DNA of 64,000 bases from NCBI GenBank assembly GCA_001661515.1, contig LUVW01000045.1, positions 5,285 through 69,284 on the forward strand, read 5' to 3'. Below the pieces are notes generated by a model, which did no database searches, had not been told where the DNA came from, and saw nothing but the letters and a program-made list of their open reading frames with translations. The translations under genes were made by a program, and so were the position numbers. How positions within the stretch are numbered: position 1 is the stretch's first letter; every line of letters begins with the position of its first letter. Below, piece after piece: positions 47,501 to 59,806 of this stretch. Source of the stretch: Capniomyces stellatus. Taxonomy: Eukaryota > Kickxellomycota > Harpellomycetes > Harpellales > Legeriomycetaceae.

Positions 47501-49438
47501 CTACATTCCGCAGATATAATAGGCGATATAATGACTGATACAATTGCTGACCCAAACCAAAGAGTTTACAGCTATAGAGTAAATGTTTGAGTATTGTGAT
47601 ACCGTAAAAATAATTGATGCCTAAAAACATGCTCGCCCATCCTCACAAAAGAGCAAAGTAGAAATAAATATAACACAACACCATGTTCAACCGTGCATCC
47701 AAGGAATGCTGTTGTCAAGTTAGCTTAGGGAAAGGTACCCCCTACCAAGCGAAATAGATCAAGCCAACCTGTAATATTTTAGGTATCGCATTAAGAAAAG
47801 CACCACACATAGACCTTGTTGGTGCAAAAAATACCAATTTCAAACTGCACTACATTTGAATTAAGCATAGTGACAGCTATTTTTTTTTGGTGTGTCGAGT
47901 AGCTATATAGTTGAGCAGCAATTATTTAATGTGAGTTGTGTACACATTATACATCTCATGCCTTCACACCAACTATGCGCGCTACATCAAGTATTATGGT
48001 GGGCTTGGATTAAGGTTTACACTACACATCTGCTCGCAACCACACATTTTGTATTTTAGGTGGTGTTTACTTTGTAAAAAAACAATATGCTACTTGAAAG
48101 TCGCTTTCCAGTTGTTTAAACAACCCTAATAGTTAGTTATAATGCCGCTGATACCATACACAAGCACCAAAGGTGTAATGGAAATTTCGATCGATCTAAA
48201 TAAAAACAGCCTTGGCAGTAAAAAAAGGTGGATTTGAATTGCTAAACAAACACAGGCAAATCAACTAGAATGGCAATAGGAGCAAAAAACGATGAGGGAT
48301 TAAAGGCAAAAGAATTAAACAAACAAATCCAATAAAAAACTAAATAAACAAATAAACGGAATAGTTCAAAACAGCCTAGGAATTGGAAAGTTGGACAGAA
48401 AATAGGCCAATAGATTAGACTTTATAAAACTTGGCTAAAACACGCATAAATTTGTTTGATCTAGAAAAATAAGACAAGGGCAAGTCGCCTTCACCCAATT
48501 CCAGCAAGGCTTTTTTACTGTTTGTAAATCTGCTTGACGCTGTGCTTTTTCTCATTCAAAAACGCACGAAACGCCCAATTGCATACAAACAGACAGTGCT
48601 GAAAACTTAAAGGTGGCTTTAATTGTGTTTTAAGCAAACCTCCAAGGATCCCCAAGGTTGACAAGAGACGCAAGAGCAAATATGATTGTTTTTAACTAGG
48701 GTAGATGAACACGCAATTTGCTTTGTTTGCAAATGCGTTCGAGCCAAGGGATTTTCAGCCATTTTAAAGATTATTTGTGAAATTGAAGATACACATTCTT
48801 GACTGCAAGATGGTAGTAGTTAAATGTTTTTGTGGTTTATAACGTACATAGTGTTGACGGATACCACATATCATTGAAGTGTGTTGAACATGTCTATATA
48901 CATTATAAATAGATAAAAAAAAAGCAAGTAAACAAGAAGGTGTATTGTTTGGGTTCGTAAATATAAGAGCGATACCAATAAACAGAGCCAAATTTATGAT
49001 GTGCAAGGCTTGATTGTTGTACGTTGGATTTACTCTCCCCCCTTTTCCCACTTTCGATTCATTAAAGAATGAAAGTCAAAGAGCAAACCCAATGCCACAA
49101 TTTGATTCATAATTATTGTAGTAATACAATCTTATTGTTGTTGAGCTGCAAACAGCAGAAATTGGTGTCAAACCAAAATTGAAGTAAATTCCAGCTATTT
49201 ATTAATATATCAAGTTATGGCTACTATTGTTATTAACAGGCTATTATTAAAACAAGTTTGGGAGGCAAACAAGTCGAGAAAAAACAAAATAAAGAAATAG
49301 CAAAAAGGTTGTTAAAACAGACATGGGAGTGTAGCAATATACGATTACAGCAGTAAGATCAAAACAGCAAATTAAAGATCAAAGTAGTAAAGTTTGACAG
49401 CAACAATAATAAAAAAGGGATAAAGAGAGAGTATGAGA
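44553..49438. other. Gene-free region, 4.9 kb
   Basis: The longest stretch without a recognisable gene. It has T-rich tracts with TTTCTG/TTTCTT repeats (45145-45215) on the plus strand, the AAAACCC-like array at 46545-46630 and otherwise mixed AT-rich DNA. Open frames present (for example 44681-45030, 46362-46583, 47938-48129, 48764-49051) are short, lack family features and are not flanked by convincing splice sites. A fast-evolving gene or ncRNA cannot be excluded. Confidence 0.5.
46545..46630. repeat. Degenerate AAAACCC/AAAACTT tandem array
   Basis: About ten 7-9 bp units (CAAAACC, CAAAACTC, CTAAAACC, TTAAAACT types). The pattern resembles a decayed telomere-like C/A repeat, but the spacing is irregular and no exact CCCTAA block is present. 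Confidence 0.7.
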
Positions 49439-51339
49439 TTAAATTCTATTAGTGCCCTGACGTCGCTGGTCAGAAAACCCACCAGGAGTAGGCGAGAATA
49501 ATAGGTCGGCGCCATAGTAACTGGACCTACGGATATCTTGCCATAGATTAGAATAGCCTTCACAGGCTTTCAAATTCATCCGACACAACGGGCATAGCGG
49601 GAGTCTTTCAAGCCATTTCCTCAAGCAGAATCTAAAAGAATCCACCAATAGCATCCAGCAAGTAAATATATATATAATTTTTTATTGAAATAGCAAGTAA
49701 ATATTTGACTTATAGTTTTTTTTGCCTTTAACTAGCAATAGATCCACGCAAACCAAAAGGATTCATTGATATTGAATTTGCATACATGCAAGGTGCATAC
49801 CAGCAGTATGGAGTGATGATTATGAATTAAAATAATAATAATAATAATAATGACTTACCTATGGAATAAATGGCCACATGGTAGCTTTACTGCGGACTTC
49901 ATACCTTCCCAACAAATTGGACAAGTGCCCTCAAAGTGTTCAAGTTCTTTTTCAGTTGTATCAGAAAGTCTAATTGACAGATGATAGATATCGAGGGATA
50001 TTAAATAAGGCGATGAATTGTGTTAGTAACAACAGTATTGGTTGTACTAGCAATGATAGAATTAATAGTGTAAGGGATAACACTAGCACCAACACTAACA
50101 ATAACACCAACAATAAAAATAACAATAAAACTTACACAGAGTTCATTTCAGTTAGAGCTTGTCTGTAATGTGCAAGCCTTTTGATAATGGTGTTGAGCTT
50201 GATCACTAGGCTTTGGAGATTTGAAAAGACAACAATCCCAACAACGTTGATATTGAACCCATTTATCACCTATAAAACCAAGACAAGCATCAAATGGTTT
50301 ATACATCCGATATAAAGTTCAGTACATCAAAATGGCGCACAGTGAGTTACAAATAGGATGTATGTAGCAGTGTTACCATTATGTGGATAAAATTGGCAAG
50401 TCCCAAAACCAAAATACAAATGTCCACCAAAGATTGAATCCAGAAAATCCTATCAACCAAAGAGTCGTTGAAGTCGTTGATATCCTCTCCCATCTTAGAC
50501 GAAATCGCTTTTAAGACTATATGACCAACGTCTAACAGCACTGTCAGAGCCTATCGAGTAGTATACATTAGAAGAAGCACAATTGTCGGTTAGAAAAAAA
50601 AAAGAATGGAAAGAGGGTGGTGGAGTGGCAGAATTAGTAATACGAAGGTTATACAATAAAAATTAGGCTAAAGTGGCTAAACGAAGTGTACCTCAATAGC
50701 CAAAAACGGGAAAAACGCTCGTAGTCTGTTCCAGAACAAGTACGACACCCCCAAGTTTGCCACAACTACTAAAGACATCATAGTGTTGAATGGAAATAGT
50801 CCCAAGTTTGTCGGGCTCACTGAATGTCTGGGGCTAGCGACGTACTTCACGTGGCTTTTACAAAGCTTCAAAACTTCGTACAAAAGAGAAAATATGCTGT
50901 AAGACAATGTCCAAAGTACAAAGTCTTCTATTTTAAGCCCAAGAATCGGCTGAACTATAAGGATTTTAAAAATAAAAAAGTTTCTTGGGTATCCCAGCGG
51001 AAAAAACCCGCCAGTTGAAAACCCCATTGATCGGTTAAAGTTTCTTAGTCGTTTGTAGAAGGAAACTATGGCAAACACTGCAAAGTTCAGAACAATCAGA
51101 AACAAATAAAAGTCGTTTACGAATGCCTTGATGATTTCGGATGTTGTGCACCATAGTTTGGGATTTCCGTTTCGAGCACTAATAGTTTTATTGAAAATTG
51201 TGGACCCCATAGTCACCTGCTTCCAACTTGTCTCCCTCATACACTTTTCGATTCCCATATTATTTCCGAGTATGTATATCAGTTGGAACAAAGCGTACCC
51301 CGTGGTAAACAGCGTTGATGTTATGTATATCAAGTACAT
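49439..51339 (-). CDS. gp78/AMFR-like ER membrane RING E3 ubiquitin ligase
   Basis: Probable ER-associated degradation ligase. Five exons: 51339-50692, 50550-50377, 50269-50136, 49969-49859, 49631-49439 (419 aa). N-terminal part has several hydrophobic segments (YIYITSTLFTTGYALFQLIYI-like start, DFYLFLIVLNFAVFAIVSFY, MMSLVVVANLGVSYLFW, LVDICILVLGLANFIHIM, VVGIVVF). The RING finger is split by an intron inside the motif: CPICWEGMKSAVKLPCGHLFH then RFCLRKWLERLPLCPLCR. All eight zinc ligands are present. The wording CxICW...ARKLPCGHLFH-type and CLRxWLE favours AMFR/gp78 over HRD1. Only about 45 residues follow the RING, so the CUE and E2-binding regions of animal gp78 are absent. Confidence 0.88.
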
Positions 51340-52183
51340 TTTGTGTGTTTCTTTTAAAAGCTACTTGGCTGTGTAGAGTTTCGGGTTGTTTGAAAATACA
51401 GTCCCTTGAGTATAGTCTATTTGTGTTAAGGAAAGGGTGAGGTAAGGCGAGCTTCGAAGGTCGTCGCTACCGATATGTATATACTAGTGTTTGGCAGGGT
51501 TGTTGAGAGAAAAGTCGTGCAAGCCTGATGTATAATTACAAAAATAAAGTAGAGGAATTATAAAAACAACTGGGCTGGCTTGAATCGAGTAAATGTACAA
51601 GTTTTAAAAAGTATAAATTAAAGAAAAAATACAATAGAAAGCAAGAAAAATTATACAGAATCTTTTTTCAGTGTTACGTTTCTTTGGAAGGGAAAGCATT
51701 CGCTAAACCGTCTATATAAAACCTTGTAATGTAATTTTACTCTTTGTTTCAATTTCAAGAGTGAGTTGAGAGTTGAAAGAAGAAAATAAAGTGGATTAGT
51801 TTAAATGTACAGTATAAAGTTTGGTTTGAGAACACGATGAAATTCTTGGATTATATCCCTCCTCCAGCCTAAATATAAGCCTATTGTTTATTATAAACCG
51901 TTTGAAGGTATTATAAATTTTACAATTTCAATTATTAAAAATAGAATTGGAATTACTGGCATAATACGCAAAAAGATTAACGAACCTCGTAAAAAAGAGG
52001 AAAAAAAATAAAAGTAAAATCGTTAACGCTTCGGAAAACATTGCAGAAACAATCAGGTAAAAACTTGGCTTAGCTCAAAGTCTCCAAGTTCAAAAAAGAC
52101 GCAATATCCAAATTATGAAATTGGTAGCAGTAGTAAAAATATGGGGATAAAAAATAAGAATAAAATTAAAAGTAAGAGCAAAA

Positions 52184-52270
52184 GTAAGTAAAAGTAAAAG
52201 TAAGTAAAAGTAAGTAAAAGTAAGTAAAAGTAAGTAAAAGTAAGTAAAAGTAAGTAAAAGTAAGTAAAAA
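52184..52270. repeat. TAAGTAAAAG 10-bp tandem repeat
   Basis: Seven exact 10-bp copies (52201-52270) with two related units upstream. Confidence 0.9.
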
Positions 52271-53509
52271 GTAAAAGACCGGATTCTCTCGAGTGGCAAG
52301 TCCTTTTTTTTGTCCTATCCTGGAAAATCTTGAGAGTAAAATTAAAAGGGATAAAATATGAAATTCAGAGAGAATCCCAAGAGGCCAATAAAAATAGCCA
52401 AAAGTGCCGTTATAAGGAGGCACTTTCAAGACTTGGTAAAATAGAAGGGGGGGGGGGCTGTATTTTTGCTTTCTAATTTTTTATACGGCATTATTTTTGC
52501 CATTGGTATCGTGCTCATAAATTGTTTTTTTGCTCGACTAAAATCCGTTGGTGTTTAGAGGCAAAGGTGACAAAGTATTAATATTTCTGCAAGAACGATA
52601 TAATAATGCCCAAAAAAAGAGCATTGACCTATTTTCTTGAATGTTACACCTTTCTTACCAGTTGATTAGCGCTTTACTTTTTCTTTTTTAGTAAAAAAAA
52701 ATAAAAAATAAAAGCTACTTGCTAGAAAATAACTCGGAAACACCAATTGTTCTTGGGGATTTTTTATTGCATATCTTTAGTGATCTGCTATGATTAAAGC
52801 TTTAACCAACTTGATCGCAGCACCTCTTGGGTTTATCGTGTTTGGTTTGCTAGTTTGTTTTGGCTTTGTATAGCTTTGAATGCGAGTGTAATTGTAATGG
52901 TAATGGAAAAGAAATAGAGCTAGAGCTAGCTTCTAAAATCAAAATAGTTTAGATGTGTATTATTATCATGTGACTTTCAGGTTCTTTTATGATATATATG
53001 CAGTTTATTATTCTTTTTGATACATTATATAGGTCAAGTAAGATTAGTAAAGTGGATTCGGATTTATAGAGTAGAAACAAGTTGTTGATATAAGCTCAGT
53101 TATACAGCAAGCAATAGTAGCAATGATATGTTTATGATAGGGCGTGAAAGAGATCCAAGTGCACCAAATGTCACAAAGTGCATCAAGCGTTCTGAATGTT
53201 CCAAAGTTTTCTAATATTTAATTAAAAATAGTGGAGGCTTTGGAGGAACGTCAAATTTACAGGCTGTTTGCTTGATGCATTATGTTAAGCCCCCGAGCTA
53301 TTAAATAACTCAAGTCTCTGGGCATGATGGTAAGAAAGGAAGATAAACGAAAAAAAAGACAGCTGTGACCAAAAATAAATAAAATGGAAAAACAGCTTTT
53401 TTTTTTTACAGTAAAATAAAGCGGACGAACTTGGATACAATAAAAAAGTGGGTGGATTAATTAAAGTGGCGGGAATGAGATGATTTTTCCAAAAACCCAA
53501 GGACACGTA

Positions 53510-53520
53510 AAAGGAAAAAN

Positions 53521-53548
<28 letters not shown>
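53510..53548. other. Poly-A tract with one N
   Basis: About 28 A after a single N (53520), preceded by another A run; likely an unresolved homopolymer length. Confidence 0.85.
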
Positions 53549-53553
<5 letters not shown>

Positions 53554-54723
53554 CAAAACAACCAAAACAAAAAAGGGGAGGTAAAAAAGAACAAAAAAAA
53601 AGAGGTAATTTTACAAAAGTGGCAGAATAAAGCCTAAAACAGGTATGGATAAAGTAAAAGAGGTAAAGGTGTAATTGTATTTGGGGAAGGGGAGTGAGAG
53701 AGTAGAGTAGGGTAGAGTAGAATGAAATGGGCGTGGAATCGAGAAAGGATAATTTGTGTATGTTAGCTTGATTAATCACGGTTAAAACCAAAAGCGTCGA
53801 GTGAAAATATCAAAAAATAGTCAAAAAAGTAAGGTCAAAAAAGTAAGAGGAAAGGAGTGGTAAAAATAGTAATTACATCAAATGGGTAGATCGGAATTTT
53901 GTAAGAAGGTGAGATAAATAATATAATGGTTATGGATGATGAGCGATGGGGGTGTATAAAGGAAATCACGTTAATGTACAGGGAAGAAGTCATTGTTGGT
54001 TTGTTAATTGGTTTGGTAAGCAGGAAAGATATCAAAGATAAAAGTAGAGCGGGGAATATTTAAGTTTGAAGTGTGCAAAGAAAAAGAGCATGAAGATAGC
54101 AATGACCCATCTAGCATTAATAAGATTAAGGAAATGTAAAAGAAAGAAAAGAGGGACTAGTTGAATAAGGAAAATCATTAATTAGTATTAGTAATGTATA
54201 TGAAGAGGAATAAATAAAAAAAAAACAGAAAGCAAAATAGAATAAAAAAAACGAAACGAAAACAAATGAAATCAAAATAAAAAGGCGAAAAGAAAAGAAA
54301 AAAATCAAAAAAGAGTAGGAATTTCAATTAAAAAATAAAAGAAAAATAAGAGTAGGGAAAATAAAAAAAACGAGAAAATAATAAATAAAGGAAAACAAAA
54401 AAAAAAACAAGTAAAAAAAAAACGCCTTTTACTTTTAAACTTGGAGTAGTGAAGATAAAACGACACAAAGTATAAAGAGAAGAAGAAAAAAAAAGAAGAT
54501 TCAATAGAGTTGTTTTTTTTTTAACTAGAGGGTAATCAAAGATTGACAAACGCACGATCTAAAGGGAGGAAGAGAAAAAAAAAATTGAAAAAAAAACAAA
54601 TAAATAGAAAAGGAAGCGACGAAGCAATAATAAAAAAAAAAAAAGGATTACGCAATTTGATGATGGAGGCAAGTAGAGAGAGAGCGAGAAGAAAATAAAT
54701 AAAAGGAATAAATAAAGAGATTG

Positions 54724-55848
54724 ATGAAAATAATCAGTAATGTAAGAGTGTGGGAGAGGGTGGATACAAAAGAACAAGGAGTAAATACTAAAACGTGAAT
54801 GGAATAAATAATACATAATAGGGTATTCTTGATTTTAGCAAAGACTTGGATGTTGGATTGTTGGATACGGTAGTGAATACTTTTTTCACTGGGCGAGGAG
54901 AAGAGGTAAGAGTCAAAAAGTAGAATAGAGTAAAAGGAGAAAGTAGATTGGAGAGAGTAAAAGAGAGTAAAAGAGAGTAAAAGAGAGTAAAAGAGAGTAA
55001 AAGAGAGTAAAAGATTAATAATAAATGAACTGTAAATAGCAAAAGCTGGCACAACAAATTTTGACGACGTTTCAAGAAAACCCAGAGTCATGGACAAGAG
55101 TAGATGGGATATTAGAAAAGTCAAACCTTGCACAAACCAAAGTAAATAAAAGAAGTATACAAGTATAAGTATAAATATAAATATAAATATAAATATAGTA
55201 AAATGTAATAAAATGTAATTATAAAATGTAGTTTATTGGGCTTCAAATACTGGAAAAGTTGATTCAAACGAGATGGAAAATATTGCCAGTAGATCAGCAA
55301 AATGGTAAATAAAGATATAAAGGATATAAAAGAAAATAAAGGGAAATAAAAGAAAATAAAAGGATGAATTGTGGCTTTGGGAAAATAGGGATAAAGAACT
55401 TTATAGTGGCAATAGTGATAAAGACGTCAAGTACGGAGGAAATGATTAAGGCAAACAAGATGTACTTGTCAAAGTTGAATTTGATATTGGTAGAGATTCT
55501 GAAGCAAGAGTGGCCACATAACTGGCCAACGTTTATACCGGAGATAGTAGCGAGTAGCAAGACGAGTATATCGTTGTGTTGGAACAATATGGAGATATTG
55601 AAGTTGCTTAGTGAGGAGATATTTGATTATTCGGGGGAGCAAATGACGACGAAGAAGGCGATGGATATGAAGAAGCAGATGAATGGGGAGTTTAGTGAGA
55701 TATTCCAGTTGTGCAATGAAGTGTTGCAAACAGCGATGCAGGCGAATCTGATTAAGGCGACGTTGGAAACATTGTTGAAGTTTTTGAGTTGGATACCATT
55801 GGGGTATATATTTGAAACCGATTTGATTGAAAATTTATGTACAAGAGT

Positions 55849-55880
<32 letters not shown>

Positions 55881-58556
55881 TTGGTAGTAGTAGTAGTATT
55901 GGTAGTAGTAGTAGTAGTAGTATAAGTAATAATAAATAATATTAATTGATAAATGAATTAATTGATAAATGAATAAATAAAAAAAATAATAAATAATAAA
56001 TAGTTTCTAGAGGCTAGAGAGACTAGAAATTCGGTGATAAAATGTCTAGGAGAGATATCAAGTTTGAGTATAGAGGAGAATTATAGTATGAAGATGGTAA
56101 AGATGTATTCGATGGCGATGGGGGGGATAAACAAGATACTGGGGGAGAACAATAAGGAAATAGGAAAGAAATGGGATGGATTGGCAGATGATGAGCAAGA
56201 ATTTATTCAGAATGTGGTGCAGTTTTTAGCGACGTACTTGGGAAAACATCTGGAATTGTTGGAGAGACAGGGGAATTGGGGGGAGATAATAGCGGGGCAT
56301 CGATACTTGGTGGAGATAATGAGGGTTGAGGACCGAGAAATGTTTAAAGTATGTTTGGAATACTGTAATGGATTTGTTAGAGGATTATATGAAGATAATA
56401 AGAAGGGGAATGTGAATATGAATATGGGATCAACAGGAGTATTGATGGTTGGAATGGGAATGGGGATGGGGATGGGAGGAGTAGGAGTAGGAGTAGGAGG
56501 AAAGAGAAACAATAGAGTGGAAATGTATAGAGAAATATTGACAGAAATGAGGCAGGTGATAATAGACAATATGGTGAAACCATCAGAAGTGTTGATAGTG
56601 GAGAATGACGATGGAGAAATAGTAAGAGAATTTATCAAGGAAACAGATACAATTACGCTGTACAAGACAGAGCGAGAGAGTCTAGTGTTCCTAACGCACT
56701 TGGACACAGACGATATGGAGCGGATTATGATGGACAAGTTGGGCAAACAGCTGGACAACAGCGAATGGAGCTGGAACAACCTGAACAAATTATGCTGGGC
56801 GTTTGGATCGATCAGTGGGTCGATGAACGAGGACCAGGAAAGGCGATTTCTGGTGGTGGTGATCAAGGGGCTACTGGGGCTTTGCGAGATGGTGCGCGGG
56901 AAGGACAACAAGGCAGTGGTGGCGAGCAATATCATGTATGTGGTAGGACAGTACCCACGGTTCCTGAAGGCTCACTGGAAGTTCCTCAAGACCGTAGTCA
57001 ACAAGCTGTTTGAGTTTATGCACGAGCTGCACCCAGGCGTACGCGACATGGCCTGTGACACGTTCATCAAGTTGGCCGACAAGTGCAAGAAACACTTTGT
57101 CATAGTCCAGCCCAACGAGTCTGAGCCCTTTATAGCCGAGATTCTACGCGCTACCAGCTCAATCATCAACGACCTTGAACCACAGCAGACTATCACCTTC
57201 TACAACGCCATTGCGCGCATCATCTCCGCCGAGTCCGACCCTCACGCTCTTGCTAACCTCCTCACCAACACTATGGCTCTTCCAAACGCCACTTACGCGC
57301 GTATGCTTGCCCTCCTCTCCGAAAACCCAACCAATCTCGAAAAAACCGATATTAACAAATCCATTTCTCACTTTTTACGCGTCAACATCAACGTGTGCGA
57401 ACCTATTGGGTCTAGCTTCCTGCCCCAGATCGCTAACATCTACCTCGACATGCTTGGTGTCTATGCCGCCCTCTCCGAACGCATCAACGCGTCTGTTTCT
57501 GCTAATGGTCCAATTGCTGCCCGTTATCCAAACATCCGTGCTATGCGTGCTGTCAAAAAAGATTTTCTTAACCTCATCGACTGCTTCATTGCCAACTCCA
57601 AGAACTCCGACCTTACTCAGATTTCTGCCAACATTCTGCCTCCGCTATTTGACTCTGTTCTGCCTGACTTTTCTGCCTCTGCTCCCATTGTCCGTGACCA
57701 TGAGGTAATCAAGCTGATGTCTACTATTGTCTCTGTTACCGGGTTTCTTGCTGCTCAGCATGTACCCCTCATCATTGACCACGTCATCATTCCTACTCTT
57801 GACATGATTAATAAGGACTTTTCCGAGTTCCCCGAGTTCCGCATCGAGTTCTATAAACTGCTCACCAGTATCAATACTTGCTGCTTCAACGCTCTTCTTT
57901 CCCTCTCCCCCGCCAACTTCAAGCTCATCATTCACTCTATAGTCTGGGGCTTCAAACATACTCTTCGTGACATTTCCGAGTCCAGTCTCACTCTCCTCTC
58001 TGAACTCATCAATAACTTTGCCTCCTCTGACCATCTCGTCGCCAACTCTTTCTTTGCCTCTTACTTTTCTGAGCTCACAACCGACATTTTCTATGTTCTA
58101 ACTGACTCTGACCACAAGTCCGGCTTTCGTTCCCAGTGCAACATTCTCTCCAGACTCATCCAAATCTCCCAGTCTTCCCTCCTAACTTCCCCTCTTGATC
58201 CTAACCCAATCAATCCTTCCCCTTCTAACCCTAAATTTGACAACGTCACTTATGTCTCCAACTTTATTTCCTCCCTCCTCAGAAACGCCTTTCCCAACCT
58301 CACTGCCTCCCAAATTCAGTCCTTCATCACCAACCTCTTCAACAATTCTAACCCTAACCAACTTGACAACTTCCGCATCATTGTTCGTGACTTTTTAATC
58401 CAACTTAAGGTCTTTAGCGGTGAGTCTGATGAACATTTAATTCTCTTCAGTGCTGATAATGAACTTGAACTTGATAATCTTAAAACTATCCAACGAAATC
58501 AAGCCCTGCTTATTCCTGGAATGATTAAACCCAGTGAAATGGATGAAGGCGATTAA
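54724..58556 (+). CDS. CRM1: Exportin-1 (CRM1)
   Basis: Nuclear export receptor for leucine-rich NES cargo. Exons: 54724-54741 (likely first, MKIISN), 54822-54905, 55040-55141, 55232-55304, 55389-55846, about 56013-58556; about 1,092 aa (human 1,071). Signature blocks: ILDFSKDLDVGLLDTVVN, QKLAQQILTTFQENPESW, FIGLQILEKLIQTRWKILP, IKTSSTEEMIKANKMYLSKL, ILKQEWPHNWPTFIPEIV, LLSEEIFDYS, FLSWIPLGYIFETDLIENL. The NES-groove Cys that leptomycin B targets is kept (GLLGLCEMVRGKDNKA, Cys codon at 56883-56885). C-terminus LIPGMIKPSEMDEGD is family-like. A Gly/Met/Val repeat insert lies near 56430-56505. The acceptor of the last exon (56013 or 56022) and the first exon are less certain. Intron 5 starts with a (GTA)n repeat that reads through as poly-Ser if retained. 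Confidence 0.95.
54951..55015. repeat. GAGAGTAAAA 10-bp repeat in CRM1 intron 2
   Basis: Six near-exact 10-bp copies, ending 24 nt before the intron acceptor at 55039. This replaces the usual pyrimidine tract with purine-rich sequence. Confidence 0.9.
55849..55922 (+). repeat. AGT trinucleotide repeat at CRM1 intron 5 donor
   Basis: The 5' splice site GTAAGT (55847) runs directly into about 20 AGT triplets with two ATTGGT interruptions. In frame it would encode serine. Confidence 0.85.
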
Positions 58557-58836
58557 TCCCATTAATCCCCTCTCTATATTCCTCTTTTATTCTTACTTTC
58601 TATTTTTTTTTTCTTTTTAATTTTACTATTAGCTCTTTAATCTTTTTTTTTTTTTTTTTTTTTTTTTTTTNNNNNNTTTTTTTTTTTTTTTTTTTTTTTT
58701 TTTATTATCTTTTAATAAAAATTTACATAACCCTTATAAATCCTTTTATTTAATTATTTATTTCCCTTACTAGTATTTTCTTTTTATTATCTTTTTTTTT
58801 TATTATTCTTTGTTTTTCTTTTTATTATCTTTAAAA
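58557..58836. other. CRM1-UBP3 spacer with poly-T/N gap
   Basis: 280 bp, dominated by a poly-T tract (58643-58703) interrupted by six N (58671-58676); its true length is unknown. It must carry the CRM1 terminator and UBP3 promoter. Confidence 0.8.
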
Positions 58837-59762
58837 ATGTCTATTCAATCTAGTATCATTCCAAATAATATCTCTCAAAATCTCAATCCTAATCTCAATC
58901 CTATTCCTAATCCTAATCCTAAACAGAATCAGTACCAGAATACTAAACAGAATCAGAAACTTAAACCTAAATCTAAATCTAAATCTAAATCTAAATCTAA
59001 ACAAAAGTCTAAATCCAACTCTAGTTTGATTTCTACTTTACCTCCATCTCCAACTACAGGTCTGAATCCTGTTGCATTTTCTATCCCAGTTTTACCAATC
59101 GACTCTACTCTCAAGTTTGGTTCTTCTTCTTCTCACTTTGTTATTGAAAACCAATTTGTTGTTGATAACCTCAATACCATCAAAAGTCTCTTTTCCAAAG
59201 TAAGTTTTGTTTTTTGTTTTTTGTTTTGTTCCTTTTTCTTCTTTTCTTCTTTTGTTCTTTTAACGCTTCATTTATCTCACCGTTTTCTTATTTCTTATTT
59301 CTTATTCCAGTTTCCTGTCCATATCCCAGATAACACAGGTAGATTCACTAACCAACCTTATCCATTCAATTCAATTCAATTCCATTTTTCTTTCTTATCT
59401 TATTCTATAATTGTACAGTTGATTGTTGATTTAGTTTAATTTTAATTTTCCTAAATTCTTCATTTAGACGAGTTTTGGAATCAAGTCACTATAGATTCAA
59501 TCCAAAAAAAACAGTCTCTTCGAAAACTCAAACTATCTCAAAAACAAGCTCTAAAACATCCTCAATCTTCTTCAAATATCTCAGCCCAGCCCACCAACTA
59601 CCAAAATACAAATCTTACCTCTAATAACACTGACGATACGATGATCACCAATATTATAAATAACAATCCCACCAATCAACCCTCTCAAAGTCCTACTGAG
59701 AACCAAAATGTTCCTACCAAACCAAAACCACCTCCTTCCAGCTGGGCAGCATTGCTAAAACC

Positions 59763-59806
<44 letters not shown>

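Larger units (their letters stand above)
51340..54723. other. Divergent intergenic region, 3.4 kb, A/G-rich toward CRM1
   Basis: Between divergent gp78-like and CRM1 genes. Holds a 10-bp array (52184-52270), a lone N in a poly-A run (53510-53548) and, from about 53.3 kb on, a plus strand that is strongly A/G-rich and C-poor. Minus-strand open frames at 53285-54816 are Phe/Leu/Ser-rich shadows of that composition. No gene seen. Confidence 0.5.

Noticed and set aside
52090..52429. Minus-strand Leu/Tyr/Phe repeat frames
   Set aside because: Reading of the TAAGTAAAAG tandem repeat in antisense.
53285..55133. Minus-strand hydrophobic frames up to 168 codons upstream of CRM1
   Set aside because: Composition shadows of the A/G-rich flank, overlapping validated CRM1 exons at their end.
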